Positions 61,664 to 64,000 of a stretch of DNA of 64,000 nt are shown piece after piece (positions within the stretch are counted from its first letter, which is position 1; each line of letters begins with the position of its first letter). The stretch is taken from NCBI RefSeq assembly GCF_001895085.1, contig NZ_BDFD01000015.1, positions 1-64,000 on the forward strand, given 5' to 3'. The notes beneath the pieces were generated by a model, which saw nothing but the letters and a program-made list of their open reading frames with translations, was not told where the DNA came from and made no database searches. The position numbers and the translations under genes are program-made. The stretch is from Mariprofundus micogutta. Its GTDB lineage: Bacteria > Pseudomonadota > Zetaproteobacteria > Mariprofundales > Mariprofundaceae.

Positions 61664-63001
61664 ATGTTCAGCTTCAGGCGCTTGGTGCACTCATTTGCCT
61701 ATTTTGGTGCTACGCTGGCTGCCATTGCAGTATTTGTACTGGTGTTGATGTTGGCAGAATCAGCGGTGTATGTCGTTACAGGTCAGCCTGTTTCAGTCTG
61801 GGCCATGGTGATTGCAGCCATTTCTGCAGCATTTGGTTATGCGCCGCTGGTGCAGTCGATGCAGCGCACGCTGGACAGACTGTTTTTTCGTCACCAGTTG
61901 GATACCCTGGCAGCTATCCGTCAGCTTGGTGCCGGTGATCTTGCACAGTTGCCGGTTCAGGATGTGGAGACAGCTCTGCTCGAGCGCATTTGTAATGTGA
62001 GCCATCGTTCTTATGCGGTGCTGGATGAACGCAAGTTGCCCGATGGCGACTGTTATGCTTTCCCGGCCAACGCGCCCTTGATTGATATCGGCGATCAAAA
62101 TCAGAGCCATAAATCATACGATTTATGTCTGCGTTTGCCCGCTGCTATGGGCGAGGCATATTTGTGGTTGGGGCCGCGGTTAGATCGCTGGCCAATGGAT
62201 AGTGAGGAACGGGCAAGTCTGGAAAGCCTGTCCAAATTCTCTGCCATGAGTCTTGAACACGCACGCCTGACTCATCAGCAGTCCGAAGCTGCCCGCCTTG
62301 ATTCGCTTTCGCGTGTGACCAAGCAGCTGCATTCTCATGATCTGAAAAATCGACTGCACGATCTATCATTTCTCGCTCATCATCTGGGCTCGGGCAAGCT
62401 GGATGAAGAAGATGTGAAGCGTATGTTGTCTGCGATTCGAAAAGTGACCGGGCGTATGCAGACATTGATGCAGCGTATGTCCGATCCCAATGCACCGGTT
62501 GACCCGATACTTGCGCCCCTGGATCTGGTGCAATTGCTGAAGTCCACGGTCAAAGAGCGATTGTGGCCGGAATCATTAACGATGTCGGAGTCTTATAACG
62601 AACTTCCGGCTGTTGCAGGTGATGCGGACCTGTTGCAGGGGGTATTTGAGAACCTTTACGATAATGCTGTGCAGGCGATGTTGCGGCAGGGTGAGATAAG
62701 CATTGAAACACGGCTTGTTACAGATGCGAAGGATGTGGAAATGGCTCAGGTGAGAGTGTCGGATCAGGGCTGTGGTATCTCTGAGAACTTTATCCGTTAC
62801 CGACTGTTCAGGTTGTTCGCTACCAGTAAGAGTAACGGGCTTGGTGTGGGCCTTTATTTAAGCAAACGCATCGTAGAAGCACACGGTGGAACCATTGCCG
62901 CAGAAAGTGAAGGGGCGGGGAAAGGTTCCACCTTCATTGTCTCTTTGCCGTTATGGCAGAATCAGCGCGAAATGAGTAATTTAGCCGAGGAGGTAACATG
63001 A
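61664..63001 (+). CDS. Histidine kinase related to PrsK, short N-terminus
   Basis: About 445 residues with two N-terminal helices (about 8-35 and 43-63), a conserved LDRLFFRHQLD segment, a GAF-like middle, and a kinase core whose HisKA-like motif is QLHSHDLKNRLHDLSFLAHH. The HDLKN form is typical of the PrsK kinase of PEP-CTERM/exosortase systems. ATPase boxes follow (LYDNAVQAML, DQGCGI, GLGVGLYLSKRI). Full PrsK is much longer with more helices, so identity is provisional. No ribosome site precedes the ATG; a TTG three codons earlier is possible. It overlaps the next gene by four bases. Confidence 0.75.
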   Translation: MFSFRRLVHSFAYFGATLAAIAVFVLVLMLAESAVYVVTGQPVSVWAMVIAAISAAFGYAPLVQSMQRTLDRLFFRHQLDTLAAIRQLGAGDLAQLPVQDVETALLERICNVSHRSYAVLDERKLPDGDCYAFPANAPLIDIGDQNQSHKSYDLCLRLPAAMGEAYLWLGPRLDRWPMDSEERASLESLSKFSAMSLEHARLTHQQSEAARLDSLSRVTKQLHSHDLKNRLHDLSFLAHHLGSGKLDEEDVKRMLSAIRKVTGRMQTLMQRMSDPNAPVDPILAPLDLVQLLKSTVKERLWPESLTMSESYNELPAVAGDADLLQGVFENLYDNAVQAMLRQGEISIETRLVTDAKDVEMAQVRVSDQGCGISENFIRYRLFRLFATSKSNGLGVGLYLSKRIVEAHGGTIAAESEGAGKGSTFIVSLPLWQNQREMSNLAEEVT

Positions 63002-64000
63002 TGAAACGGACTGTACTGGTTGTTGATGATAATGATATCAACCGTCTGAATCTGAAATTGCTGCTGAAAGAGAATTACCAGATTCTCGAAGCCGGTGACC
63101 TCGATGGTGCCGATGAAATGCTCTCTGGTCATCGCGTGGACCTGGTGGTTCTCGATCTGGCATTGCCGCCTGAGCCGGACAATCCTGAAATCGGCATGGC
63201 TTATCTGGCACGATTACGCAAGGAGAGTCCGGATACGCCCGTGGTGGTGATTACCGGTCATGATCAACGTGCCATGGCCTTGAGGGCCCAGAAACTGGGA
63301 GCCCAGGACTTTTTCGGTAAACCGTTCGATCCTGATGAAGTCAAATCTACGATTGACCGCAGTATGGAGGCACGTTCGCAGGAAGTACGCGAACAGGAGA
63401 TGCAGCGGGCTCTACAGAATCAGGTAAACAATGAGCTGCTCGGTGAATCCGAAGCCATGCTGGATTTGAAAAAGCTGGTTGAGCAGGTCGCTGGTGCACC
63501 GTCCACGGTGTTAATTCGAGGCGAAACAGGAACAGGTAAGGAACTGGTTGCACGCCGCCTGCATGCGGCCAGTGCACGAGCGGGGCAACCGTTTATTGCG
63601 ATCAATTGCGCAGCCATGAATGCGGAACTGCTTGAGTCGGAACTGTTCGGTTATGAAAAGGGGGCATTTGCCGGTGCAGGTGAGCGTAAACTCGGATGGT
63701 TTGAGCGCGCCAGTGGTGGCACACTCTTTCTTGATGAGGTCGCAGGTTTACCACTGCAGGTGCAGGGGAAACTGTTGCGTGTGCTGGAATCGGGTGAATT
63801 TTCGCGGCTTGGTGGTGATGCCATTCTTACTTCAGATGTGCGTCTAATCTGCTCAACCCGTGAAGACCTTGAAGCGAAAGTGACGGACGGATCATTCCGG
63901 GATGATCTCTATTATCGCATTCATGTGGTTGAGATTGTAGTTCCGCCTCTAAGAGAGCATGTGGAGGATCTAGCGATTCTGGCCGATGCAATTCTGATCA
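62998..64000 (+). CDS. Sigma-54-family response regulator, PrsR-like, with GAFAGA loop (partial)
   Basis: The frame is open to the window end, 334 codons. A receiver domain (phospho-Asp in VVLDLALPPEP) is followed by an AAA+ domain with Walker A GETGTGKE, Walker B GGTLFLDEV and the arginine-rich tail DDLYYRIHVV. The sigma-54 contact loop, normally GAFTGA, reads GAFAGA at residues 222-227 (Ala225, codon 63670-63672). The upstream GAGGAGG ribosome site and ATG overlap the kinase stop. The C-terminal DNA-binding region is beyond the window. It resembles PrsR. Confidence 0.85.
   Translation, partial: MMKRTVLVVDDNDINRLNLKLLLKENYQILEAGDLDGADEMLSGHRVDLVVLDLALPPEPDNPEIGMAYLARLRKESPDTPVVVITGHDQRAMALRAQKLGAQDFFGKPFDPDEVKSTIDRSMEARSQEVREQEMQRALQNQVNNELLGESEAMLDLKKLVEQVAGAPSTVLIRGETGTGKELVARRLHAASARAGQPFIAINCAAMNAELLESELFGYEKGAFAGAGERKLGWFERASGGTLFLDEVAGLPLQVQGKLLRVLESGEFSRLGGDAILTSDVRLICSTREDLEAKVTDGSFRDDLYYRIHVVEIVVPPLREHVEDLAILADAILI

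Overview
The window looks like a chromosomal segment of a Gram-negative proteobacterium. Evidence is the LPS genes lpxK and waaA, the RND/TolC-type efflux genes, PpiD, the Cpx-type envelope stress system, and gene orders found in gamma- and betaproteobacteria (ypjD-corB, ispD-ispF, ftsE-ftsX, the DUF4390-ntrY-ntrX-trkA-trkH run, pepA...holC...valS). A lipid-anchored cytochrome c and PrsK/PrsR-like regulators would suit a marine Zetaproteobacterium such as Mariprofundus. That assignment is an inference; no rRNA is present to test it.

Region by region. (1) 1-2427 is the right end of an integrated element: an IS21-family end, a gene it truncates, a small zinc-ribbon gene, a P4-type integrase, and a 3' tRNA fragment (att site) with the original tRNA terminator behind it. 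(2) 2495-3932 holds three very small membrane-peptide genes and a cytochrome c lipoprotein. (3) 3976-10803 is housekeeping: corB/ypjD, ispDF, a NarL-type regulator, an MJ0042/DUF3426 protein and ftsEX, followed by tRNA-Gln(CTG). (4) 11114-23095 has a small peptide gene, a candidate C-rich-loop RNA, a thioesterase, a class III cyclase behind a sigma-54-like promoter, the DUF4390-ntrYX-trkAH operon, pepA and a FimV-like protein. (5) 23123-30632 has a type IV pilus/T2SS-type ATPase with six tandem N-terminal repeats, a PAP2-holC-PilZ-DUF2461 operon and valS. (6) 30640-34050 has a palindrome plus sigma-54-like promoter driving a 60-residue orphan gene, then cpxA/cpxR and a divergent Spy/CpxP-type gene. 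(7) 34073-44256 has uup, a phage-type M15 peptidase beside a composite inverted repeat, an MHYT hybrid kinase, thiI, a creatininase, a macrodomain protein, a cytochrome b561 and several small membrane genes. (8) 44376-48867 has groES-groEL under CIRCE and a sigma-32-like element, a four-hairpin tandem array and ppiD. (9) 48931-53300 has lpxK-waaA, a Na+/H+ antiporter and a small membrane gene, both behind sigma-54-like promoters, and two C-rich hairpin/terminator units. (10) 53487-64000 has a decayed hybrid kinase, an RND pump with TolC-type partner and divergent MarR regulator, efp, an unknown gene, dapA, and a histidine kinase with a sigma-54 activator that runs off the window.

The most interesting signals lie between genes. 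Four loci share one design: a hairpin whose loop carries CUCCC/CCUCCC repeats on the strand where a Rho-independent terminator follows it. One has its own sigma-70-like promoter. They look like a family of small RNAs able to pair with Shine-Dalgarno sequences. Between groEL and ppiD is a 46-bp tandem repeat whose hairpin stems covary between copies. Five sigma-54-type -24/-12 sites precede short or unusual genes, and the activator at the right edge carries GAFAGA in place of GAFTGA. All of this is read from sequence by eye; no search or folding was run.
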